Assembly: GCA_026770595.1 (NCBI GenBank)
Contig: MU634114.1
Location: forward strand, 4,028 to 15,514
DNA: 11,487 bases
From: Ochromonadaceae sp. CCMP2298
Lineage: Eukaryota > Sar > Synurophyceae > Ochromonadales > Ochromonadaceae
Reading direction: 5' to 3'
In this document: positions 1 through 8,001 of the stretch, piece after piece
Layout of the letters: every line of letters begins with the position of its first letter
Position numbering within the stretch: position 1 is the first letter of the stretch
Made by a program: the position numbers and the translations under genes
The notes under the pieces: generated by a model
Seen by the model: the letters and a program-made list of their open reading frames with translations, nothing else
What the model was told of the DNA's origin: nothing
Database searches by the model: none

Positions 1-2981
1 CCCGCCCCCGCCGTCGCCGCTACCTCCGCCACACCTGCTACCGTGTGCATATCCATCGCCACCCCAACCTCCTCCAACGATACTGCTACTGTCTGTCCCC
101 CCTCCTCGAACTCGTCTGTGTGTTTGTCCTCCGCAAGCTCCCCCACCTCCAGCAGACCCCCGGTGGGCGGCATAGCCCCCAGATATAGACTGGCGGCCTC
201 TACCTCGGATGTGCTGTTACTAGTCACCACACCCAAATCCGCAATTACACCCCCACCCCCACCTAGACCTACACCATTAACAGCCCCACCCATGCTATCA
301 GCCATACTATCACTATGACTCGCGCCCTCCGTCTTATCTGGCCCGCCCTCCAGCTCCGTCCTCCCCTTTCCCTTCTCCCTCTCCTTCTCCTTCCTCGCCT
401 GCGCCCTCCCAAACCCCTTCCCTACCCCCTTCCAGCTCAACCCGTGCTCCCCCTTCACCTCCACCTCCTCTCCCACCTCCTCCACATCCTTCTCATGCTC
501 CTCCACCTCCTCCACACCCACCTCTGGCACATCGCTCTTAACATACCTCGCAAGATCATGCCCCCTCCCCACCAGCTCTCGCCACGTCCCCTGATCCAGC
601 ACCCGACACGCCTCCGCATCCGTCTGCTCCATAATGACGATGCGATCCACGTCCCTCAGCACGCCTAGCTGATGCGTCACCAAAATGCGCGTTTTCCCCC
701 CCAGACCGGCGCGAATACAGGACGAAAAGAGCTGGCTTCCGACCTCTGTGTCGAGCGCACTGAGTGGGTCGTCGAGTAGATACACATCGGCATCATCGTA
801 CACAGCCCGTGCCATACTAACTCGCTGCTTCTGCCCCCCCGACAGATTGATCCCCCTCTCTCCAATCTCTGTCATGTCTCCTGCCTCCAGCAACTCCAGA
901 TCCCTCTCCAGCCCGCACATACGCACAGCATTCGCATACTTAGCTGCGTCGAAAGATCTCCCAAAGAGTATCACATCTCGCAGAGAGCCGTTGGGGATCC
1001 AGCTGCTCTGGGGCACGTACGCTACCCTCCCTTGCACCATCACCGTGCCCTCGTCTCGGCCCAACTCGCCCAGCAGCGCGTTAAGGAGAGTAGACTTGCC
1101 AGAGCCTGTAGGCCCCACCACTGCCACCAGCTCGCCCCTCTTGATGGCCAGGTCCACCCCCACCAGTCTGTCCCGGTTCTCAGCCCCCCCCCCCCCCCCC
1201 CCCCACCACCCCCCCGCCCCTGTCCCCACAACCCCCACCCCACCCTCCGTAACCCCCATACCCGTAATACCCGACCTACCCGCACCTACACTTACACCAG
1301 CCTGGGGCGCATCGTGGGACAGCGCCGACACCTGCTGGTTGCGCGAGCTCCACGAAAAAGAACCGTTGGAAATACGCACCACATCCCCTGTCCCCTCCCC
1401 AGCCCCCTCTGGCTCGCAGTCGCTCACATAGTTCTGCACCTCCTCGGTCAATAAGAAGGTAGTGAGGCGCCTCAGCGAGACCCGTCCTTCAGCCAGAGTG
1501 TTGAGCAGCATGGGGAAGAATATGAGTGGGAAGCGCAGCTGATTGAACAAAGCCAGCGACGTGAACACCTTGGTAGGGTTTAACTCGTTGCCCAGCAGCG
1601 CGTAGACTGAGAGACTTGCCACAGCCACCAGACTGGGTGCAGTGGAGAGAGTAGACACGAGCACGGCTCTGATGTTGGCAGCTTTCTTCAAGCACTCCAG
1701 TTCTTGCTTGCGGATGTCATCCAATTGAGCAGAAAAGGGGGCTTCCCAGTTGTACGACTTTATGGCTCTGATGCCCTGCAATACCTCGTTGGTCAGCTTC
1801 ACGCGGCGGTCCGTCAGTGCAAGGTTTAGCTCCTTCAGCTTCGAGAGAGAGATGAGGAAGTGCGCGTTGAGGGGCAGAATCACCACCATTGCGGCGATAC
1901 CTGCGAACATTGAGGGGCCCAGGAACCACAGCAGCAGACCGGTGTATCCGATGATCTGCAGCAGGCCGTCCCACACGGTGTGGATGGTACCCGCCACATA
2001 CTCCATACGCGATGTGTCCAGTTGCATGTAGTTAACCACCTCGCCTAGGGTGTGGTTAGCCCTCGAGGCGGGACTCATGCGGAGAGATTTACGGTAGATG
2101 GCGGCAGACAGAGTGCCCCTAATCTCTGCACTGAATCGAGCGATCAGATCGAAGTACTGGTTCTCTAGAGCCGTCTTCACGCACAGAGAGAGGAACAGCA
2201 AAGCACATAGCTGCACCCCCTCTCCGCGCAGCACCTGCCCCAAGGCAGCTAACGCCCCCAACCCCGCCCCCGCACCCACCCCCGCAGCCCCTGTACTAGT
2301 AGACAGAGCCCCCACGTGCTTAAGTATTCGTGCCACTATCAGCGAGGGCGTGAACTGCACACAGGTGTTGACAAACTTCAGAAGTCCCGAATTCACGAAC
2401 TCTCTGCGGTACATCTTCACCACCGCGCGTGTGACAGGTGAGGCCCAGAACTCGACCAACACGTTCCCCCCTTTCCTCTTTGCCCCTTTCCCCTTCCCCC
2501 ATTTACCCACTGCACCCTTCCCCACCTCTAACCTCTGCGCCTCCTGCTCGATCTCCCAGTCCAGCAGTCTCTCGAACACCTCCGAGCTGTTGCGCATACG
2601 CTTCTTCTCAGGGAGCAGCCACAGATCTCCCAGCTGTAGGGGGGCCGCGTTGCCCCTCCGCATCAGGTCCTGCACCCAGGAGTAAGACAGGCGCTCATAC
2701 AGGTTGCGGATCTGCGGGAAGGGCCGCCACACCTGCCCCACATCTTCGTGCTCCTCCACTTCCGCCCGCGTCTGCGCCGCCTGCGCCTGTGCTTGCTGCT
2801 GCTGGAATCCCTGTTCTTTGGCGAGAGGCTCGTATGCGTGTGAGCGCAGCTGCGTTGAGGACTGCGCATGCACCCTGGGGGGGTTCAGGTTGCTCGCTAG
2901 GCAGAACGCTCCGCTCTGCAGACAAAGACAGAGACTGAGTAGCAGCTGCGCCATGCGGCTGCACTTGTGACTTGAGCGCAT
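1..2981 (-). CDS. ABCC (MRP/CFTR-type) ABC transporter, N-terminal half, runs off left edge
   Basis: ATP-driven membrane exporter of the ABCC subfamily, which typically moves organic anions, conjugates or metal-thiol complexes; the substrate cannot be read here. The frame is open for 993 codons from ATG 2981-2979 to the window edge without an intron. In order: hydrophobic presequence (about residues 10-26), first membrane domain with several membrane segments and the family's DRR..L.NEVLQGIRAIKSYNWE.PF coupling region (about 386-413), then NBD1 with A-loop Trp544, Walker A GPTGSGKS (623-630), signature LSGGQ (713-717), Walker B LLDD (735-738) and the H-loop His770 in LVTHQ. An acidic and glycine-rich linker of about 200 residues follows. 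The second membrane and nucleotide domains lie outside. No extra N-terminal TMD0 is evident, so it is a 'short' ABCC. About 50 extra low-complexity residues sit between the A-loop and Walker A. Met10 is an alternative start. Family call firm; substrate and location inferred. Confidence 0.93.
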   Translation of the reverse strand, partial: MRSSHKCSRMAQLLLSLCLCLQSGAFCLASNLNPPRVHAQSSTQLRSHAYEPLAKEQGFQQQQAQAQAAQTRAEVEEHEDVGQVWRPFPQIRNLYERLSYSWVQDLMRRGNAAPLQLGDLWLLPEKKRMRNSSEVFERLLDWEIEQEAQRLEVGKGAVGKWGKGKGAKRKGGNVLVEFWASPVTRAVVKMYRREFVNSGLLKFVNTCVQFTPSLIVARILKHVGALSTSTGAAGVGAGAGLGALAALGQVLRGEGVQLCALLFLSLCVKTALENQYFDLIARFSAEIRGTLSAAIYRKSLRMSPASRANHTLGEVVNYMQLDTSRMEYVAGTIHTVWDGLLQIIGYTGLLLWFLGPSMFAGIAAMVVILPLNAHFLISLSKLKELNLALTDRRVKLTNEVLQGIRAIKSYNWEAPFSAQLDDIRKQELECLKKAANIRAVLVSTLSTAPSLVAVASLSVYALLGNELNPTKVFTSLALFNQLRFPLIFFPMLLNTLAEGRVSLRRLTTFLLTEEVQNYVSDCEPEGAGEGTGDVVRISNGSFSWSSRNQQVSALSHDAPQAGVSVGAGRSGITGMGVTEGGVGVVGTGAGGWWGGGGGGAENRDRLVGVDLAIKRGELVAVVGPTGSGKSTLLNALLGELGRDEGTVMVQGRVAYVPQSSWIPNGSLRDVILFGRSFDAAKYANAVRMCGLERDLELLEAGDMTEIGERGINLSGGQKQRVSMARAVYDDADVYLLDDPLSALDTEVGSQLFSSCIRAGLGGKTRILVTHQLGVLRDVDRIVIMEQTDAEACRVLDQGTWRELVGRGHDLARYVKSDVPEVGVEEVEEHEKDVEEVGEEVEVKGEHGLSWKGVGKGFGRAQARKEKEREKGKGRTELEGGPDKTEGASHSDSMADSMGGAVNGVGLGGGGGVIADLGVVTSNSTSEVEAASLYLGAMPPTGGLLEVGELAEDKHTDEFEEGGQTVAVSLEEVGVAMDMHTVAGVAEVAATAGA
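1184..1204. repeat. 21-base poly-C run (poly-G on the coding strand) inside NBD1
   Basis: An uninterrupted run of 21 C on the plus strand. Read on the minus strand it is seven Gly codons in the low-complexity insertion between the NBD1 A-loop and Walker A of the ABCC gene. More C-rich sequence follows to about 1260. Runs this long are prone to polymerase slippage and assembly error; here the length is a multiple of three and the frame is intact on both sides. Confidence 0.95.
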
Positions 2982-4042
2982 GGTTGGTGTGGATGGTGGC
3001 TGACGGACTAGGAATCCAAGAGCTGGATTCACCGCGTTAGGTCGAGCAACAGCCTAGACGCTGAGTTTGTCTGCTCCGTCCCAAGATTAAGGACTTCACT
3101 CAGAGGGTGTCTGCTTCCCTCTACCTCTCTACCGGTACTGACCCTCTAGCGATGCAGTATAGGAGGAGCCTGGTGATTGCCGAGTTGCACAGTTTCCTGC
3201 GCCTGTTTCTGCCGCACTCCACGACCTGTCAATCAGTCAGCTTCTGTCTCTAGTCAATGACAGGTGGCTTCCGTCTCCCAGAGAGCAACATCTGTCAAGA
3301 CTCTTGCCTTTCTGCCTTTCCAGCTTGTCGCGTTCGATTTTGCAAGGAGCTGACGCAGTAAATTCATCGGTACTCGCGCCAAAATGGCGCGGTCTTTTTA
3401 ATTTGCGTGCTATCATATAGAATTATGTTGCTTCTCTGCCAATCTCTGTGGCACAAAAACATTTTTTTTAGAAAACAGGGCCGTCCCCCTTCATTTCAGC
3501 TCATCAAAAATCGGATCCACCAGCCAAAAACAGCAAATCGGTTGAAACGAGACCGCGCCATTTTGGCGCGGAGTACCGATGAAAATGCTTGGTCCGCACC
3601 ACCAGGTTTTGCCGCACCTGCACCTTGTCCGCCCCCCATGAACGGCGCCAATTTGTGAAACAAGAGTTTTTCACTTTTGAATACTCCCAAAAACGGGGAA
3701 CTGGTCCCCACCCAAAAATATGCACCCCAAGCCTCGAAAAAGCCAGCTCTCAGCGCAGGTCCAGAATGTCCAAGCTCGAGCAGAGATCACTCCAGCTTCT
3801 ACAGAACGCACTTCTGAGAGTTGATTTAATGTTCTGTTGTGTTCGGCGATGGGTGTGCCGCAGGGAGCGCGGCGCAGGGTGCAGCCGATCCACCGAGAGG
3901 GGCGGGCTCGAGCTGGAGGATTGTGGGATGCGAGGTGTGATTCCGCAGTCGCCCGGAGGATTGAGGAGGTAAGTGAGGATGTTTATAGCGCTCTTCTCTG
4001 CCTGCATCCGCACTTTCTAACTCTTGCCTGTCACTTCTCAAC
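2982..4042. promoter_or_regulatory. Divergent intergenic region (ABCC upstream / unknown gene 5' region)
   Basis: About 1.06 kb separates the ABCC start codon (minus strand) from the next plausible start (plus strand, 4043). I see no convincing coding sequence. It should hold two promoters and leader sequences; no clear TATA box was assigned. Contents: inverted ACCTGTCA (3224-3231) and TGACAGGT (3258-3265), the 221-bp inverted-repeat element at 3363-3583, a small GGGGA...TCCCC hairpin (3695-3709), and a consensus splice donor at 3969. Calling it a promoter region is inference from gene orientation. Confidence 0.5.
3363..3583. repeat. 221-bp element with 33/34-bp terminal inverted repeats, MITE-like
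   Basis: The left arm (3363-3395) starts TTCATCGGTACT and continues CGCGCCAAAATGGCGCGGTCT. The right arm (3550-3583) is its reverse complement with one extra base. Similarity stops abruptly at both arm ends. The roughly 154-bp interior is unrelated to the arms and more A/T-rich. Each arm contains a small internal palindrome (GCGCCA/TGGCGC) and an exact TTTGGCGC word, matching the E2F/DP consensus TTTSSCGC (3376-3383 minus strand, 3562-3569 plus strand). Flanking direct repeats are not convincing (at most a short A-run). It could be a miniature inverted-repeat transposable element, a cruciform-forming regulatory palindrome, or both. No coding capacity is evident. Confidence 0.75.
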
Positions 4043-4049
4043 ATGGAAG
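3969..4049 (+). other. Possible leader intron with consensus donor
   Basis: GAG|GTAAGT at 3969 is a textbook 5' splice site. A CTAAC branch-like word lies at 4017-4021, followed by a pyrimidine-rich stretch. The first AG after it is at 4048-4049, inside the proposed first codons of the downstream gene. If that AG is used, ATG 4043 is removed and the true start differs. In the downstream reading frame the sequence just before the donor has a TGA (3962-3964), so the upstream exon would be non-coding in that frame. Donor well supported; acceptor uncertain. Confidence 0.4.
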
Positions 4050-6872
4050 GGCAAGGCACTGGGAAGAGGAAGGAAGCTGGTGGAGAAGGCGGAGGAGGCA
4101 AGAGGTCACGGCGTGGTGACGGCCTTGCCGCTGACCTTGCCGCTGCCCAGCGCAGGATAGAGGAGCTTAAAAGTGAGCTGGTCGAGGTCAAGGGTACTGC
4201 CAGCGTGCGATGGGACGTCATCTTGGAGCAACGGGTCGCAATTTCAGCTCACTTATCGAGGGAGGGGCACGATGCTGCAGCTGCGCGGCACCAGATCAAG
4301 GACGCCCTCGCTGTGACGCAAGCCTCCTACAATTCGTACAACTTTGACCGCATGACACACTACACGCACGCCAAGTTCATAGAGCCATTCGCAGAGAAGG
4401 CCCCATACCTCTACGACTACCTGAGATCTCTGCTGGCGTCCTCTCCGCGGGGCACCTTCAGCGACCCGACCCATCTTCATAAGGCGCTGGCAAGCATCTA
4501 TGCCTGCATCCTGGACATGTGGGACAGGCAGTTTTCCTGGGAGTACGCGATGGTGCAGGCAGCCGTGCTTCGGTCCGTGACCAAATCGACCTTCGTAACG
4601 GATCTGATGAGCGGTACGTACCCCGGTAGCCCCACCGCCCAGCTGCTGACGGACAAGATGAAAAAGTGGACTGAGCATGTCATATGCGAGGAGGTGCAGA
4701 TCGACGGTTCGTCCCACACTCTCCTGATAGTGTTTGATAATGCCCCCGGAGGTAGCAAGGGCAAGTACCTCGTGCGAACAGCCAGGGGAGGGGTGGAGCA
4801 GAAGAAATGTCCGTCTGTCGCTACGGCTGTTGGGGGGCAGCACATATGGAGGCCGCAAGAGGTCACATCGATCCAGCAGCAGTTCAAGCACTCGCCTAAA
4901 AACGATCGGCTATTTGACAAACTGTCGGAGGAGGAGAAGAAGGCTATAGTGACGCTCACGCCGCCGCAGCAGGAGGCCTGCGAGAGGGAGACCATGGCTC
5001 TGCTCACTGAGCGGCTGGCGATTGTGTGTGAGCGAGAAGCGCATCGTAGGTCGGTCTTGGGGGTGGCGTCAGTAACGGCAGGGGCAGCTGTCACGAAGGT
5101 GGTAAGGTGCCCTCACTGCGACGAGGCATACACCATCGTTGCTGCGGGCCGGAAACTTAAGTGCACGGACGGATGAGAGGAATTGTTCAGCGATCCGGTC
5201 GCAGGACGGGAGGAGGAGGCACCCGAGCTCGCCTCTATGACTGCAATCGCCGGATCGGGGAGCACCCAGTTCAACGCAGACCCTGATCGACAGCACAAGA
5301 AGGTTGTGCATGTCTACGGTGTTGAAGATGCATCAACGCCTAGCCGAGGTCATGCCGACACTAGTACTGAGAGTATCAGCCCCTTTCCGCTCATCGACGT
5401 ACTGACGCCCCTGCTACCCGAAGAGCGGGCAGCTGTTGACACCTTTCTCTACGAAATTTTGCCGGTACTGCTGGAGAACCCCAGTAAAAAGGAGGCAATT
5501 CAGAGAGTGCTCGAGACGTAAGTTTCTGTTCTTCATCTGCTCTATTTTTATCTGCTCTACTTAACAGCTGTCCCTATATCCCATTGCTTCACAGGCTGGG
5601 GCAGATGGCCGGCGTCAAGGATTTCGTGCCCATTCCCCGCCGCAGGTGGATCTACGTATCCGCTGACCAGGGTGCAATCTCCGTCTGCATGAAGTTCCTG
5701 GACGAGAACAGGAAGGATGGCAGATTCGGCAACCTGCGATACGTGCTCTCTGGCGGGCATGAGTCAATGTGCTACCAGAAGGTCGTTCTGAAGCTGCTGC
5801 TCGATCACGGGTACGACATGCTGGCGTCGAGCTTCAGTTTTAAGAGCTTGCTGGCAATCCGCTCCCTCTTCAACGGCTTCGACAATCACATCTGCTCTGA
5901 CTTCATCCGAAAAATCTGCCGCATCGCCGGCGCCGACCGCATCTGTTTGGCTTGGCTGGCCACAAACCCAGAGGATCCTGCATCAGCGAACGTCCTGCGC
6001 GCGTGGACACTGGATAGAGGAGACGACATCCAATTTCAGAGCCACATCGCGCTGTGCCTGGACGTACTATCGGCGTATGAGATGGTGTACAAGGGCATGC
6101 GGCGTAATCGGAAGGACGTCCACGAGGCGGGGCGAAAAGTGCTACTGCCACTGGTCTCGATGCTCAAGCACCGCACATACACCAAAGCAGTGACGAGAGA
6201 TATGTGGGAGTACAACTGGGCGTGTTCGCCAGAGGTGAGGCAGGACCGATACAGCTTCTTCTCTATTGGAAGCCGCGCAGACAACAAGGAATGCTGCGAT
6301 TTTCACGTCGAGGACCAGGTGAAGAACCTGAAGAAGTGGGTGACGCAGGAAAGCCCGATGGGTTTCAGGTCGGAGCCGCCATGCAGCGCTGTGGACCAGG
6401 TCTGCGACAGGTGCTATTCAGGGAGTGTGGGAAGGCGGAGCCGCGCTCGGACGCGCCCAGGACTCAGCCCAAGCTTGATCGATCCCTCGCTCTGGCGAGC
6501 GTTAAAATGGAAGACGTAACGGTGTTCGACAAGGGCACTGGCGAGCGAGTGGTGCACACGCTGGACGGCAAGGCGAAGGTGGACCCCGCACACGATATCC
6601 AGAGCTTGATCACCAACGGAGGCATCGCGCTAGAGAAGTACGTCCTGGGGGGTTTCAAGCAACTGCCGCCAGGCGTGACGCTGCGCACCCGGAGGAAGCC
6701 TGGCAGGGAGATCCAAGATGAGGACCAAGATGAGGACCAAGATGAGGACCAAGATGAGGACCAAGATGAGGACCAAGATGAGGAGGAGGAGGATACTGTG
6801 GCAGCCGCCACAGTAGCAGCTGCTGAGTTCTTCGCAGGTATGGGGGGTGAGAGCGAGGGCGAGGGCGAGGGC

Positions 6873-6903
<31 letters not shown>

Positions 6904-6938
6904 GCGCTACTGCTGGTCAGGGTTGTTCGAATGACTAG
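4043..6938 (+). CDS. Unknown multi-exon protein, DUF6589-like, with in-frame TGA
   Basis: I do not recognise a characterised family. Proposed coding parts are 4043-5517, 5595-6368 and 6422-6938, about 920 codons, with TGA at 5174-5176 interrupting the first part. Seen in order: basic NLS-like N-terminus (KRK, KRSRR, residues 8-24), a short coiled coil (about 27-50), a FDN motif (231-233), CPHC (356-359) with a third Cys374 as in a zinc ribbon, ADQ (515-517), DFHVEDQ (727-733), then an acidic tail of DEDQ and EG repeats. The FDN / DQ / late-acidic order and the surrounding helices recall, from memory, the uncharacterised eukaryotic DUF6589 group, which looks transposase-like; this is a weak inference without a search. 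Splicing of 5518-5594 and 6369-6421 joins the frames exactly. The TGA may mean a disabled copy, recoding, an unplaced intron, or two separate genes. The start at 4043 is the first ATG of the open frame but may be affected by a leader intron. Confidence 0.6.
5518..5594 (+). other. Spliceosomal intron, 77 nt
   Basis: Donor GAC|GTAAGT, pyrimidine-rich interior with a CTTAAC branch-like word, acceptor TTCACAG|G. Removal shifts the frame so that the open frame ending at 5521 continues directly into the next one (…VLET|LGQMAG…). A phase-2 intron, and the best supported one in this gene. Confidence 0.9.
6369..6421 (+). other. Probable mini-intron, 53 nt
   Basis: Needed to pass from the frame read up to ESPMGF into the frame that carries RECGKAEP and the acidic tail. 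CAG|GTCGGA to CTATTCAG|GGA is 53 nt and restores the frame exactly (phase 2, AG|G = Arg). Of the AG dinucleotides considered for this donor in the stretch, only this one gives the right length modulo 3. The alternative is a frameshift mutation. Confidence 0.65.
6717..6788 (+). repeat. 12-bp tandem repeat GATGAGGACCAA, coding DEDQ
   Basis: Five perfect 12-bp units (6717-6776) followed by a diverged sixth (GATGAGGAGGAG). In frame it encodes a DEDQ repeat that runs into a glutamate tract, in the acidic C-terminal tail of the unknown protein. The near-identical codons of all units imply recent expansion. Confidence 0.95.
6855..6902 (+). repeat. 6-bp tandem repeat GAGGGC/GAGGGT, coding Glu-Gly
   Basis: Eight in-frame GAGGGN units encode an EG repeat close to the C-terminus of the unknown protein. 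The first three units end in C and the later ones in T, so two variants expanded in blocks. It lies about 65 bp after the DEDQ repeat. Confidence 0.95.
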
Positions 6939-7283
6939 GTTAGTTTTTTGAATTGTTAGTTTTTTCTGAGGTCATTTTGGTTAACAGTAATTTTTTACTA
7001 TCAATCTGTGTGTGTATCATCAGGTTGTATAGCATCCGGACATGTACATATATAGGAGCAATCTAGTCATGTATAATGTATCTGTCGCTATCCCCTTCCT
7101 GCCCAGCAGCACTGTCGCAGGGCATACCGTGAGCAGCCTTGAAGAGACCTGCGATCTCACTGTCGTAGGTGGTGTTGTGCTGGAAGTGGTATAAAATTAT
7201 ACTGCCACGCTGATGCGTGCCTTACAAGTTGCAGGCCTAATTACCGCTATCATTATTTTTATTTATTATACTACTTCTATCGA

Positions 7284-7349
7284 GCCTCCCACCATAATTA
7301 GTTGCCACCATAAATAGTTGCCGTGCCTAACAAGTTGCCGTGCCTAATT
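7284..7349. repeat. Imperfect 16-17 bp tandem repeat (AGTTGCCGTGCCTAAYW)
   Basis: Units: a diverged first copy (7284-7299), AGTTGCCACCATAAAT (7300-7315), AGTTGCCGTGCCTAACA (7316-7332), AGTTGCCGTGCCTAATT (7333-7349). The last two differ only at their final bases. A related solitary copy, CAAGTTGCAGGCCTAATTA, lies about 100 bp upstream at 7225-7243. Function unknown. Confidence 0.8.
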
Positions 7350-8001
7350 AGTCTACCAATGTCTTTGCGTCAACTTTACAAAAGTCTTATCCTCCAACCT
7401 GGACGCGTGCTGAAACGCGTGCCAGCTTATTTTTTGTGGAGCGCGTAGATCACGGATCGGGCAAAATCTTGTTTTCGGACATATTTTGTTTCGCCTCACA
7501 GCGTTATTTTTGAGATTTTGCATATAATCGACGCCAAGGGTTCTGAAACGGTGTGCACCAAGAAACGTTATTTTTAAAAAACCCTTGCTTGGTAGCGGTC
7601 CTGTCAGGCGTTGACGTCACTTTCCAGAGAGGGATCTGGGGAAGCCGTTATGCGTCCGCTATATGAGAGCGGGTGATGTGACGAAGTGCACACGATGTGG
7701 GTACGAAGTCAAGCGATTGTAGGCCGAATGAAGTTGGTTTGTTTAAGTCGTTTACTAAGGATTTGTTGCAACTTGTGAGAGTGAGAGAGATGAAGCGAGC
7801 GATGTGCACTGTCTTCTGTGGACTTCGCGATGCGTTTTGCGCGGTCTGCGGACTTGCGCATATCTGTGTGGCTCTCTCAATGTTACTCTACAAGTGGCTC
7901 TGTTAGTGTGATATATATACACGTTCTTTGTGCATTCTATGTATAAGGTTATGTCAGGTATGATTACGTGCGTGCGTGATAAGATTATAATTGCATTGGT
8001 G

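Noticed and set aside
43-2938. Long plus-strand open frames (for example 315-668, 685-1431, 2098-2685) opposite the ABCC gene
   Set aside because: They are antisense shadows produced by the strongly G/C-biased ABCC codons; they read as Pro/Ser/Leu-rich low-complexity with no domain, while the minus strand carries all ABCC motifs.
3407-3972. Short open frames between the two divergent genes, some spanning the inverted-repeat element
   Set aside because: Overlapping frames on both strands with no motif; one is cut by the strong splice donor at 3969. They do not support a gene.
3363-7600. The 3363-3583 inverted repeat as one end of a large transposon enclosing the unknown gene
   Set aside because: No third or fourth copy of the arm was found to the right of the gene; both arms lie on its left side.
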